DNA of 64,000 nucleotides from contig NZ_JAJLJH010000004.1 in the NCBI RefSeq assembly GCF_023231945.1, positions 1 to 64,000 of the forward strand, in the 5' to 3' direction. The position numbers and the translations under genes were made by a program. Below the pieces are notes generated by a model, which had not been told where the DNA came from, ran no database searches, and was given only the letters and a program-made list of their open reading frames with translations. Shown one piece after another: positions 16,419 to 26,033 of the stretch (position 1 is the first letter of the stretch; each line of letters begins with the position of its first letter). This DNA is from Scleromatobacter humisilvae (GTDB taxonomy: Bacteria; Pseudomonadota; Gammaproteobacteria; Burkholderiales; Burkholderiaceae_C).

Positions 16419-17489
16419 TCAGTTCATCGCGCTGCCCATGGTCTTGGCGCCGAGCAGTTCGCCCTGCTCGCTCACGACACGCGAGATCTCGCGATAGGCG
16501 CTGGCCTGGACGCGATCGGGCAGCGGCACGAACTTGGCCTGGCGCGCGAGCGCGTCGCCGTTCAGGTAGGCCCAGGTCAGGAAACGCAGCGTGCGCTCCG
16601 CGCGCTCGCCCGACAGCGCGACGCGCGGCACGGCGATGTAGGTGCCCATCGTGATCGGCCACGTGGCGGCGCCGGGCAGGTCGTTGATCTCGGTGGAGAA
16701 GTCGCCGGCCGAGTACCACGTGCTGCGCATCACCGCCTGGTGGAAGCCCTCGACGCCCGCCGTGACGAACTGGCCGTCGGCGTTCTTCATCGCCACGCCG
16801 ACGAGGTTGTCGTCGAGGACGTAGTTGAAGTCGATGTAGCCGATCGAGTCCTCGGTGGCCAGCACGGTCTTGGCGATCTCGCCGCTGCCCTTGACCGCCA
16901 GCGTGCCCGCCGGCCAGTCGAAGTGGGTCGCGACGCCATACTTGGCCTTCCACGCGGCGCTGGTGCGCGACAAGTAGTCGGAAAAGTGGAACGTGGTGCC
17001 CGAGCCGTCGGCGCGCGCCACCAGCTTGATCGGGCGGTTCGGCAGCTTGAGGCCCGGATTGAGCGCCTTGATCTCGGGGGCGTCCCATTGCGTGATCTGG
17101 CCGACGAAGATGCGGCCGAGCACGTCGCCGGTCAGGTGCAACTGGCCCGGACCGACCTTGCCGAGGTTGACGACGGGCACGACGCCCGTGATCACCGTCG
17201 GGAACATGACGAGGTCGTTCTTCTTCAGGTCGGCCGCGCTGGCGATGAAGTCGGAGGCGCCGAAATCGACTTCGTGCTTGATGATCTTGGTCATCCCCGC
17301 GCCCGATCCCACCGGCGCGTAGTCGAGCGTGGTGCCCCGGGCCTTGGCGTATTCGGCGGCCCAGATCTTGTAGACCGGGGCGGCGGCGGACGAGCCGGCG
17401 CCGGAGATGGACTCGGCCGCGAAACCAGCCACGGGGAGCGCCGCGGATACGCAGAACGAGAGGGTGAGGACGGAGCGGATGATCGACAT
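16419..17489 (-). CDS. pstS: Phosphate ABC transporter substrate-binding protein PstS
   Basis: A 356-residue periplasmic phosphate-binding protein delivering Pi to PstCAB. It shows a signal peptide (MSIIRSVLTLSFCVSAALPVAGFAA) and the phosphate-contact segments ISGAGSSAAAPVY, VGSGAGMTKI, DFGASDF and VARADGSGTTFHFSDYL. The start at 17489 places the signal peptide first; the frame stays open 19 codons upstream, but that stretch contains an inverted repeat and no signal. pstC, pstA, pstB and phoU are not adjacent, so it is an orphan copy or is separated from the transporter. It converges on the S1/P1 nuclease and completes the local phosphorus set. Confidence 0.92.
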   Translation of the reverse strand: MSIIRSVLTLSFCVSAALPVAGFAAESISGAGSSAAAPVYKIWAAEYAKARGTTLDYAPVGSGAGMTKIIKHEVDFGASDFIASAADLKKNDLVMFPTVITGVVPVVNLGKVGPGQLHLTGDVLGRIFVGQITQWDAPEIKALNPGLKLPNRPIKLVARADGSGTTFHFSDYLSRTSAAWKAKYGVATHFDWPAGTLAVKGSGEIAKTVLATEDSIGYIDFNYVLDDNLVGVAMKNADGQFVTAGVEGFHQAVMRSTWYSAGDFSTEINDLPGAATWPITMGTYIAVPRVALSGERAERTLRFLTWAYLNGDALARQAKFVPLPDRVQASAYREISRVVSEQGELLGAKTMGSAMN

Positions 17490-17514
17490 GGGGGCCAACG
17501 ACTGTTTTTGGGGC

Positions 17515-17565
17515 AACTCAGCATTTTCCCTGAGTTCCCATGACAAGTCATGTCACGGAGTGTGA
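17515..17565. promoter_or_regulatory. pstS upstream region with palindromes, candidate Pho box
   Basis: A perfect 7-bp inverted repeat AACTCAG/CTGAGTT (17515-17521 and 17530-17536, 8-nt loop) lies in the pstS leader. Just upstream, TGACA-5 nt-TGTCA forms a palindrome (17541-17555), followed by TGTGA at 17561, so TGxxA units repeat every 10 bp. A Pho box has TGTCA repeats every 11 bp; the resemblance is suggestive only. Confidence 0.35.
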
Positions 17566-17729
17566 AACAAGCCCCGTCCGCCTGGGCATCGCTCCCGGCG
17601 CCACACCCGATCTGCCGCGGCCGGCACGGCTCTTGCGGGCCCGCCCGTCAAGACCGAGGAACAGGGCCGGATTTCCCCGCGCGCCCGCGTTGCGAGTGTC
17701 AGAATGCCCCTTCCATCGATGACAGAGTG

Positions 17730-18035
17730 ATGAAAATCAGCAGTTCCAACGCGCCACGTTTCGACCCGGCGCCCGCCGAGCGTCCGAAGAAGTCCAGTGC
17801 CGAACTGATGAGCGATTCGGCCATCTACCGCCGAACGGCCCTGGGGCAGCGGGAATTGCTGCGGGCGCCGGATCCATCGGCCACGCCCGCGCTTCGCCTG
17901 CTGGCGCGGCTCAACGGCTACACCGACCTGCGGCGCCTGATCGACCTGGCGCCCGGCGACAACCGCCAGTTGGGCAAGGCCATCGAGAAATTGTTCAACG
18001 AAGGCCTGATCGAGCTCGTCGACCTGTCGATGTAG
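17730..18035 (+). CDS. Small conserved-looking protein of unknown function (101 aa)
   Basis: A 101-residue cytoplasmic protein, MKISSSNAPRFDPAPAERPKKS followed by a predicted helical domain ending RLNGYTDLRRLIDLAPGDNRQLGKAIEKLFNEGLIELVD. The last 50 residues look like a winged-helix or similar small helical domain, but I cannot name the family. The ATG at 17730 is chosen because everything upstream in frame is Pro/Arg/Cys-rich sequence typical of non-coding GC-rich DNA. It is divergent from pstS and convergent with the next small gene. Confidence 0.6.
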   Translation: MKISSSNAPRFDPAPAERPKKSSAELMSDSAIYRRTALGQRELLRAPDPSATPALRLLARLNGYTDLRRLIDLAPGDNRQLGKAIEKLFNEGLIELVDLSM

Positions 18036-18059
18036 CGGGCCAACGGGCTCGCGGCGCCG

Positions 18060-18473
18060 TCACTCGGCTTTCGGCCGCCCGGTCTTCAGCGTCGGGACGG
18101 CGTCGAGCGCCTTGAGCAACGCGCGATCGTTCAGCGCGTCGAGCGCCCGGATGCCGGCACGCAGCAGTTCGCTCTTGCGAACGTGCTTGCCAAGAGTCAG
18201 CGCGCGTTCCTTCAGCGTGTCGATGACCTGGTACTCGTCCTTGGGCATCGTGAAACTGTCGCGCACCAGCTTGGGCTTGCGGACCTTCGCCGCCTTGACC
18301 GCGGCCTGCGGCGCGGCCGAGGCGGTCGCCGGCTTGGCCTTCTTCGCCGCGCGCCGCGGCGCCGGGGCAACGGCGGACTCCGCGACGGTCGCGGCCGCCT
18401 CCGCCGTCTCGGTGGGCTGGCTCACGCTCTTGGGAATGCGCTTGGTGTGCAGCGGGCTCGGGATCCTGGCCAT
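18060..18473 (-). CDS. Lys/Ala-rich small protein with ribbon-helix-helix-like C-terminus
   Basis: A 137-residue basic protein. Residues 20-70 are a low-complexity Ala/Lys/Pro tail (AAKKAKPATASAAPQAA, KAAKVRKPKLV) like histone-H1-type bacterial proteins. Residues 70-137 (DSFTMPKDEYQVIDTLKERALTLGKHVRKSELLRAGIRAL) match the strand-helix-helix pattern of CopG/Arc-type DNA-binding domains. A nucleoid-associated or regulatory role is therefore likely but unproven. Upstream, two TTTATA hexamers separated by CAG (18497-18511) could be an autoregulatory operator and/or the -10 region. Confidence 0.6.
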   Translation of the reverse strand: MARIPSPLHTKRIPKSVSQPTETAEAAATVAESAVAPAPRRAAKKAKPATASAAPQAAVKAAKVRKPKLVRDSFTMPKDEYQVIDTLKERALTLGKHVRKSELLRAGIRALDALNDRALLKALDAVPTLKTGRPKAE

Positions 18474-18493
18474 GGGCGTCCTCTTCGGCTAAA

Positions 18494-18514
18494 CGATTTA
18501 TACAGTTTATATCG
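18494..18514. promoter_or_regulatory. AT-rich repeat upstream of the RHH-like gene
   Basis: In a very GC-rich background, two direct TTTATA hexamers (18497-18502, 18506-18511) spaced by CAG are enclosed by CGAT...ATCG. The element lies about 25 bp before the start of the RHH-like gene (minus strand), where an operator or promoter would be expected. No experimental or database support. Confidence 0.35.
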
Positions 18515-18551
18515 ATTGCCGGAACTCGCCTCTTGCACGCCGCGCGCCGAT

Positions 18552-19238
18552 TCAGCCGACGTGCTTGCCGAAGTGATACAGCGATCGTTCCAGCGCCGTC
18601 GCTGCGGCGCCGGCGTCGTAGGCGCCGCGCTGATCGCAGTTGAACCCGTGGTTGGCCGCATACAGATGCACCTCCACGTCCGGATGCGCCTGCGCGAAGG
18701 CCTTCACGCTGTCGACCGGGATGTGGGTATCGAGTTCGCCGAAATGCGCCATCGTCGGTACCGCCGGCCGCCGCGACGGCTCGCTGCCCGCAGTCATGCC
18801 GCCGCCGTAATAGGACACGGCCGCCGACAGGCCGTGCACCTGCTCCGCCGCCCGCCAGACCAGCAGGCCGCCCCAGCAATAGCCGACGATGCCCACCTTG
18901 CCGGCACGCGCGGCGACGCCGACCGCGGCCTGGATGTCCTGCAGCACGCCGGGCGCGGGCAGCGCCTCGACCGCGGCCTTGAGGGCGGCACCCTGCTTCT
19001 GGTCGTCCGGCGTGTAGCCGAGCTCGACGCCGCGCGACACGCGGTCGAACGTCGAGGGCGCGATCGCGAGATAGCCCGCCGCCGCGTAGCGGTCGGCGAC
19101 GCTGCGGATGTGGCCGTTGACGCCGAAGATCTCCTGCAGCACCACGATGGCGCCCTTGGGCGGCCCAGAAGGCTCGGACACATAGGCAGACGACTGGAAG
19201 CCGTCTGCGGCGACGAGGGTGACGGTGGACGATGCCAT
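18552..19238 (-). CDS. Dienelactone hydrolase family protein
   Basis: A 228-residue alpha/beta hydrolase of the carboxymethylenebutenolidase type. The Cys-Asp-His triad is clear: GIVGYCWGG (nucleophile), HFGELDTHIP (Asp) and AANHGFNCDQRG (His). The VVLQEIFGVNGHIRSVADRYAAAGYLAIAP segment, with the conserved Glu and Arg, is diagnostic. Classical members hydrolyse dienelactone in chlorocatechol degradation, but no catechol genes are nearby, so the physiological substrate is open. No signal peptide; cytoplasmic. Confidence 0.9.
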   Translation of the reverse strand: MASSTVTLVAADGFQSSAYVSEPSGPPKGAIVVLQEIFGVNGHIRSVADRYAAAGYLAIAPSTFDRVSRGVELGYTPDDQKQGAALKAAVEALPAPGVLQDIQAAVGVAARAGKVGIVGYCWGGLLVWRAAEQVHGLSAAVSYYGGGMTAGSEPSRRPAVPTMAHFGELDTHIPVDSVKAFAQAHPDVEVHLYAANHGFNCDQRGAYDAGAAATALERSLYHFGKHVG

Positions 19239-19338
19239 GGCGAAGGGTCTCCTGTTCGATGGGCGATGCGGCGCTGGCCGTCACGCATCATCGCCAATCG
19301 AGATTGACCGCTTCACGCAGTGCGATTTCGACCCCGCA

Positions 19339-19370
19339 AAGCAAAACGCCTCGCGAGTGCGAGGCGTTTC
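19339..19370 (-). terminator. Rho-independent terminator after tRNA-Cys
   Basis: Perfect 11-bp stem AAACGCCTCGC/GCGAGGCGTTT with a 4-nt loop (19344-19369), followed on the minus strand by TTGCTTT. It directly follows the tRNA-Cys 3' end. Confidence 0.8.
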
Positions 19371-19378
19371 TTGAATCC

Positions 19379-19452
19379 TGGAGGCGCGACCCAGAGTCGA
19401 ACTGGGCTAGACGGATTTGCAATCCGTTGCATAACCGATTTGCTATCGCGCC
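19379..19452 (-). tRNA. tRNA-Cys (anticodon GCA)
   Basis: 74-nt tRNA on the minus strand. Acceptor arms GGCGCGA and TCGCGCC pair fully, the anticodon loop TTGCAAA gives GCA, the T arm is CCCAG-TTCGACT-CTGGG, and CCA is encoded. It is separated from tRNA-Gly upstream by a strong hairpin and has its own terminator downstream. Confidence 0.96.
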
Positions 19453-19501
19453 GTTGTCGGCCGGCTGACCGGAGAGGCTAGCCAGAACCGTCAATTCTGA
19501 C

Positions 19502-19530
19502 AAAAAAGGGAAGCATGAGCTTCCCTTTTT
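19502..19530 (-). terminator. Rho-independent terminator between tRNA-Gly and tRNA-Cys
   Basis: Perfect stem AAAAAGGGAAGC/GCTTCCCTTTTT with an ATGA loop, ending in a T-run on the minus strand. It lies 9 nt after the 3' end of tRNA-Gly and should end or attenuate that transcript before tRNA-Cys. Confidence 0.8.
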
Positions 19531-19538
19531 CTGAAACC

Positions 19539-19614
<76 letters not shown>

Positions 19615-19689
19615 ATGGTCCAACTTTCGGACTCCAACCTCGATAACGTTTTGCGTTAGAAGTTTTCGTCTTCCTGCTGAAGCTGGTAG

Positions 19690-19717
19690 TTTATACCGGT
19701 TTGTTCTGTCTTTGCAA
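19690..19717 (-). promoter_or_regulatory. Sigma-70 type promoter for tRNA-Gly
   Basis: On the minus strand: TTGCAA (-35, 19712-19717), 16-bp spacer, TATAAA (-10, 19690-19695). It points toward tRNA-Gly and lies in an AT-rich patch between lon and the tRNA. Confidence 0.65.
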
Positions 19718-19760
19718 GCCCGACTTTTTCAGTCTGGTTTGCTCGACAGCCGGAACTGCT

Positions 19761-19788
19761 GCCCGGATCGTCTCGCGACGACCCGGGC
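19761..19788 (-). terminator. Hairpin after lon, possible terminator
   Basis: A 12-bp stem with one mismatch, GCCCGGATCGTC/GACGACCCGGGC with a 4-nt loop, starts about 20 nt past the lon stop. No U-run follows, so it may be an mRNA 3'-end stabiliser or Rho-type end rather than an intrinsic terminator. Confidence 0.45.
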
Positions 19789-19806
19789 GCGCATTCTAAC
19801 CCGAGA

Positions 19807-22242
<2,436 letters not shown>

Positions 22243-22343
22243 AGGTGGGAAACCTCTCTTTCTCGGGCTCATATGCAGCCCGAGCATTCAATTACAAGAT
22301 GCCAACCCAATGCTGCGGCAAAGCCGCAGGACTTGCAGCGAGA

Positions 22344-23612
22344 TCAAGCGCTGGCTTTGGCCTGTTCTCGATAGACCAGCAACGGTTTCGCGTTCTCTTC
22401 GATGATGTGCTCGTCGATCACGACCTGCGCCACGCCGTCCAGCAGCGGCAGCTCGAACATCGTGTCGATCAGGGCCTGCTCCATGATGGAGCGCAGGCCG
22501 CGGGCGCCGGTCTTGCGCTTGAGCGCCTTGCGGGCGATGGCCGCCAGCGCCGTGGGACGGATGTCGAGCTCGACGCCGTCCATCATGAACAGCTTCTGGT
22601 ACTGCTTGACCAGCGCGTTCTTCGGCTCGGTGAGGATCTGCACCAGGGCGTCCTCGGTGAGCTCGCCCAGCGTCGCGACGACCGGCAGGCGGCCGACCAG
22701 CTCGGGGATCAGGCCGAACTTGATCAGGTCTTCCGGCTCGACCTCGCGGAACAGGTCGGAGACACGGCGCTCGTCCTTGCTGTGCACGGTGGCACCGAAG
22801 CCGATGCCCGAACGCTCGGTGCGGCCGCGGATGACCTTCTCGAGGCCGTCGAACGCGCCGCCGCAGATGAACAGGATGTTGGTCGTGTCGATCTGCAGGA
22901 AGTCCTGGTTCGGATGCTTGCGCCCGCCCTGCGGCGGCACCGAGGCCATCGTGCCCTCGACCAGCTTGAGCAGCGCCTGCTGAACGCCTTCGCCCGAGAC
23001 GTCGCGCGTGATCGACGGGTTGTCGGCCTTGCGCGAGATCTTGTCGATCTCGTCGATGTAGACGATGCCGCGCTGGGCGCGCTCGACGTCGTAGTTGCAG
23101 TTCTGCAGCAGCTTCTGGATGATGTTCTCGACGTCCTCGCCCACGTAGCCGGCTTCGGTCAGCGTGGTGGCGTCGGCGATCACGAACGGCACGTTGAGCA
23201 GGCGCGCGAGCGTCTGCGCGAGCAGCGTCTTGCCGGAGCCGGTGGGACCGATCAGCAGGATGTTGCTCTTGGACAGCTCCACCTCGTCCTTCGAGGTGGA
23301 CATGTGCTTCAGGCGCTTGTAGTGGTTGTAGACCGCCACCGACAGGATGCGCTTGGCCACGTCCTGGCCGATCACGTAGTTGTCGAGGCTCGCCTTGATC
23401 TCCGACGGCATCGGCAGGTCGGACTTCGTCTTCGCGGTCGCCGAGCCTTCGGCCGGCACTTCATCGCGGATGATGTCGTTGCACAGCTCGATGCATTCGT
23501 CGCAGATGAACACCGACGGACCGGCGATGAGCTTCTTGACCTCGTGCTGGCTCTTGCCACAGAACGAGCAGTACAAGACCTTTTCGGCGGAGGTGCCCTT
23601 CTTATCTGCCAT
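22344..23612 (-). CDS. clpX: ATP-dependent Clp protease ATP-binding subunit ClpX
   Basis: A 422-residue AAA+ unfoldase that recognises ssrA-tagged and other substrates and feeds them to ClpP. Residues 13-38 form the zinc-binding domain ([15 protein letters not shown]...[10 protein letters not shown], four cysteines). The AAA+ module shows Walker A GPTGSGKT, the pore loop GYVGEDVE, Walker [10 protein letters not shown] and the IGF loop RSGIGFGA used to dock ClpP. Length is normal. It follows clpP on the same strand with a 71-nt gap. Confidence 0.98.
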   Translation of the reverse strand: MADKKGTSAEKVLYCSFCGKSQHEVKKLIAGPSVFICDECIELCNDIIRDEVPAEGSATAKTKSDLPMPSEIKASLDNYVIGQDVAKRILSVAVYNHYKRLKHMSTSKDEVELSKSNILLIGPTGSGKTLLAQTLARLLNVPFVIADATTLTEAGYVGEDVENIIQKLLQNCNYDVERAQRGIVYIDEIDKISRKADNPSITRDVSGEGVQQALLKLVEGTMASVPPQGGRKHPNQDFLQIDTTNILFICGGAFDGLEKVIRGRTERSGIGFGATVHSKDERRVSDLFREVEPEDLIKFGLIPELVGRLPVVATLGELTEDALVQILTEPKNALVKQYQKLFMMDGVELDIRPTALAAIARKALKRKTGARGLRSIMEQALIDTMFELPLLDGVAQVVIDEHIIEENAKPLLVYREQAKASA

Positions 23613-23683
23613 GGACGTGCTTCAAGCCTGGTGAAAGTGTGATGTCAGGGAGATGATAGACCAAGCCGGCTGCCGAGCTCGTT

Positions 23684-24292
23684 TCAGCCGCGGCTGGAGA
23701 CGACCTGGTCGACGATGCCGTAGGTCTTGGCTTCCTCGGCGGACATGAAGAAATCGCGCTCGGTGTCCTTCTCGACCTTTTCCAGCGGCTGGCCCGTGCG
23801 CTCGGCCGTGATCTTGTTCATCTGCTCGCGCGTCTTGAGGATCTCGCGGGCGTGGATCTCGATGTCCGTCGCCTGGCCCTGCGCGCCGCCCAGCGGCTGG
23901 TGGATCATGATCTTCGAATTGGGCAGCGAGAAGCGCTTGCCCTTCTCGCCCGCGGCCAGCAGGAACGCGCCCATGCTGGCGGCCAGGCCGATGCACAGCG
24001 TCGAGACGTGCGGCTTGATGAAGTTCATCGTGTCGAAGATCGACAGGCCCGCGCTGACGCTGCCGCCGGGCGAGTTGATGTACAGCGAGATGTCCTTGTC
24101 GGGGTTCTCGCTCTCCAGGAACAGCAGCTGGGCGACGACGAGGTTGGCGGAATGGTCGTTGACGGGTCCGACCAGGAACACGATGCGCTCGCGCAGCAGG
24201 CGCGAGTAGATGTCGTAGGCGCGCTCGCCGCGGCCGGACGTCTCGATGACCATGGGCACCATGCCCAGGGCTTGCGTTTCAAGTGCGCTCAT
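23684..24292 (-). CDS. clpP: ATP-dependent Clp protease proteolytic subunit ClpP
   Basis: A 202-residue serine protease assembling into the tetradecameric chamber that pairs with ClpX (and ClpA). The catalytic triad is Ser106 (GLAASMGAF), His131 (MIHQPLGG) and Asp180 (KDTERDFF). The short N-terminal propeptide [17 protein letters not shown] is typical. The start at 24292 is preferred over the upstream in-frame codon at 24334, which adds a non-homologous basic stretch. It lies between tig and clpX. Confidence 0.98.
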   Translation of the reverse strand: MSALETQALGMVPMVIETSGRGERAYDIYSRLLRERIVFLVGPVNDHSANLVVAQLLFLESENPDKDISLYINSPGGSVSAGLSIFDTMNFIKPHVSTLCIGLAASMGAFLLAAGEKGKRFSLPNSKIMIHQPLGGAQGQATDIEIHAREILKTREQMNKITAERTGQPLEKVEKDTERDFFMSAEEAKTYGIVDQVVSSRG

Positions 24293-24441
24293 GGAGGAGT
24301 TCTTTTCGTAACGTGGTGGGATCCGTGGACCCATTATGTCGCGTCGGGCGCGACCCCACCGTCGGAGATGGCGGTCGATCCCGGCATTGCAAGCCCGGTC
24401 GCGTGCCCGGCGGCGGCCGCCGAAGCGGACGCCAAACGAAA

Positions 24442-24465
24442 ACGCCCGGCGGGGCCGGGCGTCGT
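24442..24465 (-). terminator. Rho-independent terminator after tig
   Basis: Stem ACGCCCGG/CCGGGCGT (24442-24449, 24455-24462) with a 5-nt loop, followed on the minus strand by TTTTCGTTT. It lies about 20 nt past the tig stop and probably separates tig from clpPX, or allows partial read-through. Confidence 0.7.
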
Positions 24466-24485
24466 TGCGCAGGCGAAGGAAGCGA

Positions 24486-25793
24486 TCAGGCCGTCATCAG
24501 CGAGTCGAACGGCAGTTCCTTGTCCGTGACCTTGGCCTTGGACAACACGAATTCGGTGACGTTGTTCTCGACGACGATGGCCTCGACCTCGGCCATGCGC
24601 GAGCGATCCGACAGGTACCAGCGCTGCACCTCGACCGGCTTCTCGTAGCTCTGCGACATCTCCTCGATGTGCGCCTGCAGCTGCTCGGGCTTGGCCTGCA
24701 GGTTGTTGGAGCGCACCAGCTCGGCGACGACCAGGCCCAGGCGCACGCGGCGCTCGGCCTGCGGCACGAAGATCTCGGCCGGGATGTTGGCCTTGTCGGC
24801 ATCCTTGACGCCGCGCTGCTTCAGGTCCTCGCGGGCGCCCTCGATCAGGCGCTCGGTTTCGCTCTGCACGAGCGCCTTGGGCAGGTCCAGCGTGGCGGCG
24901 GCGGCCAGCGCGTCCATCGCGGCGGCCTTGTTCTTGGCCAGCACGCGGAACTTCACTTCGCGCTCGAGGTTCTTGCGCACATCGGCGCGCAGGCCGGCGA
25001 CGGTGCCTTCGGCGATGCCCAGCGACTTCGCGAACGCGTCGTCGACTTCCGGCAGGTGCTGCGCCTCGATCTTCTTCATGGTGACCATGAAGTCGGCTTC
25101 GCGGCCGGCCACGTCGGCGCCGTGGTAGTCGGCGGGGAACTGCAGCGGGAACGTCTTGGATTCGCCGACCTTCATGCCGCGCACGGCCTGGTCGAACTGC
25201 TCCAGCATCTGGCCTTCGCCGACGAGGAACTGGAAGGCCTCGGCCTTGCCGCCGTCGAACGGCTCGCCGTCGATCTTGCCTTCGAAGTCGATCGTGACGC
25301 GGTCGCCGGCGGCGGCGCCTTCGGCGGCCGGGCGCTGCGCGAACGTGCGGCGCTGCTTGCGCAGGATGTCGACGGTCTTGTCGATGGCGGCGTCGTCGAC
25401 GGTGGTCGTGACGCGCTCGATCTCGGCAGCCGCCAGGTCGCCGATGACGACTTCGGGGTAGACCTCGAACGTCGCGTCGAAGTCCATCGCGCCCTCGGCC
25501 GACGTTTCCTTCTCGGAGATGCGCGGCGTGCCGGCGACGCGAAGCTTGGCTTCGTTGGCGGCGGCGTTGAACGCGTTGCCCAGCTTGTCGTTCATCACCT
25601 CGTACTGCACCTGGTAGCCGTAGCGCTGGGCCACGACCGACATCGGCACCTTGCCCGGGCGGAACCCGTCGGCCTTGACGGTGCGGGACAGCTTCTTGAG
25701 GCGGGACTCGACTTCCTTGTTGATCTCCGCGGCCGGGAGGCTCAGCGAGATGCGGCGTTCGAGCTTGTCGAGGGTTTCTACGTTAACTGCCAT
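24486..25793 (-). CDS. tig: Trigger factor (ribosome-associated chaperone)
   Basis: A 435-residue chaperone and peptidyl-prolyl isomerase that binds nascent chains at ribosomal protein L23. The N-terminal ribosome-binding domain carries the signature [17 protein letters not shown], the middle FKBP-type domain shows [20 protein letters not shown] and AVRGMKVGE, and the C-terminal helical arms follow. The start [15 protein letters not shown] is the conserved N-terminus, seven codons inside the longest open frame. It heads the tig-clpP-clpX-lon block, with tRNA-Leu(UAG) just upstream. Confidence 0.97.
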   Translation of the reverse strand: MAVNVETLDKLERRISLSLPAAEINKEVESRLKKLSRTVKADGFRPGKVPMSVVAQRYGYQVQYEVMNDKLGNAFNAAANEAKLRVAGTPRISEKETSAEGAMDFDATFEVYPEVVIGDLAAAEIERVTTTVDDAAIDKTVDILRKQRRTFAQRPAAEGAAAGDRVTIDFEGKIDGEPFDGGKAEAFQFLVGEGQMLEQFDQAVRGMKVGESKTFPLQFPADYHGADVAGREADFMVTMKKIEAQHLPEVDDAFAKSLGIAEGTVAGLRADVRKNLEREVKFRVLAKNKAAAMDALAAAATLDLPKALVQSETERLIEGAREDLKQRGVKDADKANIPAEIFVPQAERRVRLGLVVAELVRSNNLQAKPEQLQAHIEEMSQSYEKPVEVQRWYLSDRSRMAEVEAIVVENNVTEFVLSKAKVTDKELPFDSLMTA

Positions 25794-25818
25794 GATGGGA
25801 CTCTTGGTTCGCAAATTC

Positions 25819-25905
25819 TGGTGCGCGGGGCGGGACTCGAACCCGCACGCCGGTGAAGGCGTCAGGACCTAAACCTGGTGCGTCTACCAATTTCGCCACC
25901 CGCGC
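25819..25905 (-). tRNA. tRNA-Leu (anticodon UAG)
   Basis: 87-nt class II tRNA on the minus strand. Acceptor arms GCGCGGG and CCCGCGC pair fully, the anticodon loop TTTAGGT gives UAG, there is a long variable arm, and discriminator A plus encoded CCA. It ends 25 nt before the tig start and is probably processed from the same primary transcript or has its own promoter further up. Confidence 0.96.
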
Positions 25906-26033
25906 TTCGTGATCCAGGAGCTGGGGACAGGATTAGACGCAACCCCCGGCTTTCCGGTGAATCGCGAATTATAGCCGCACGGTTGCCGGCGGCCCGGGGG
26001 CTTTCCGCAGGCCCGCGGATGCCGCCCGGATGC

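Noticed and set aside
13602-17543. Another open frame of over 1300 codons on the plus strand
   Set aside because: It runs out of frame through the multicopper oxidase and S1 nuclease and antisense to pstS, with Arg/Ala-rich low-complexity translation.
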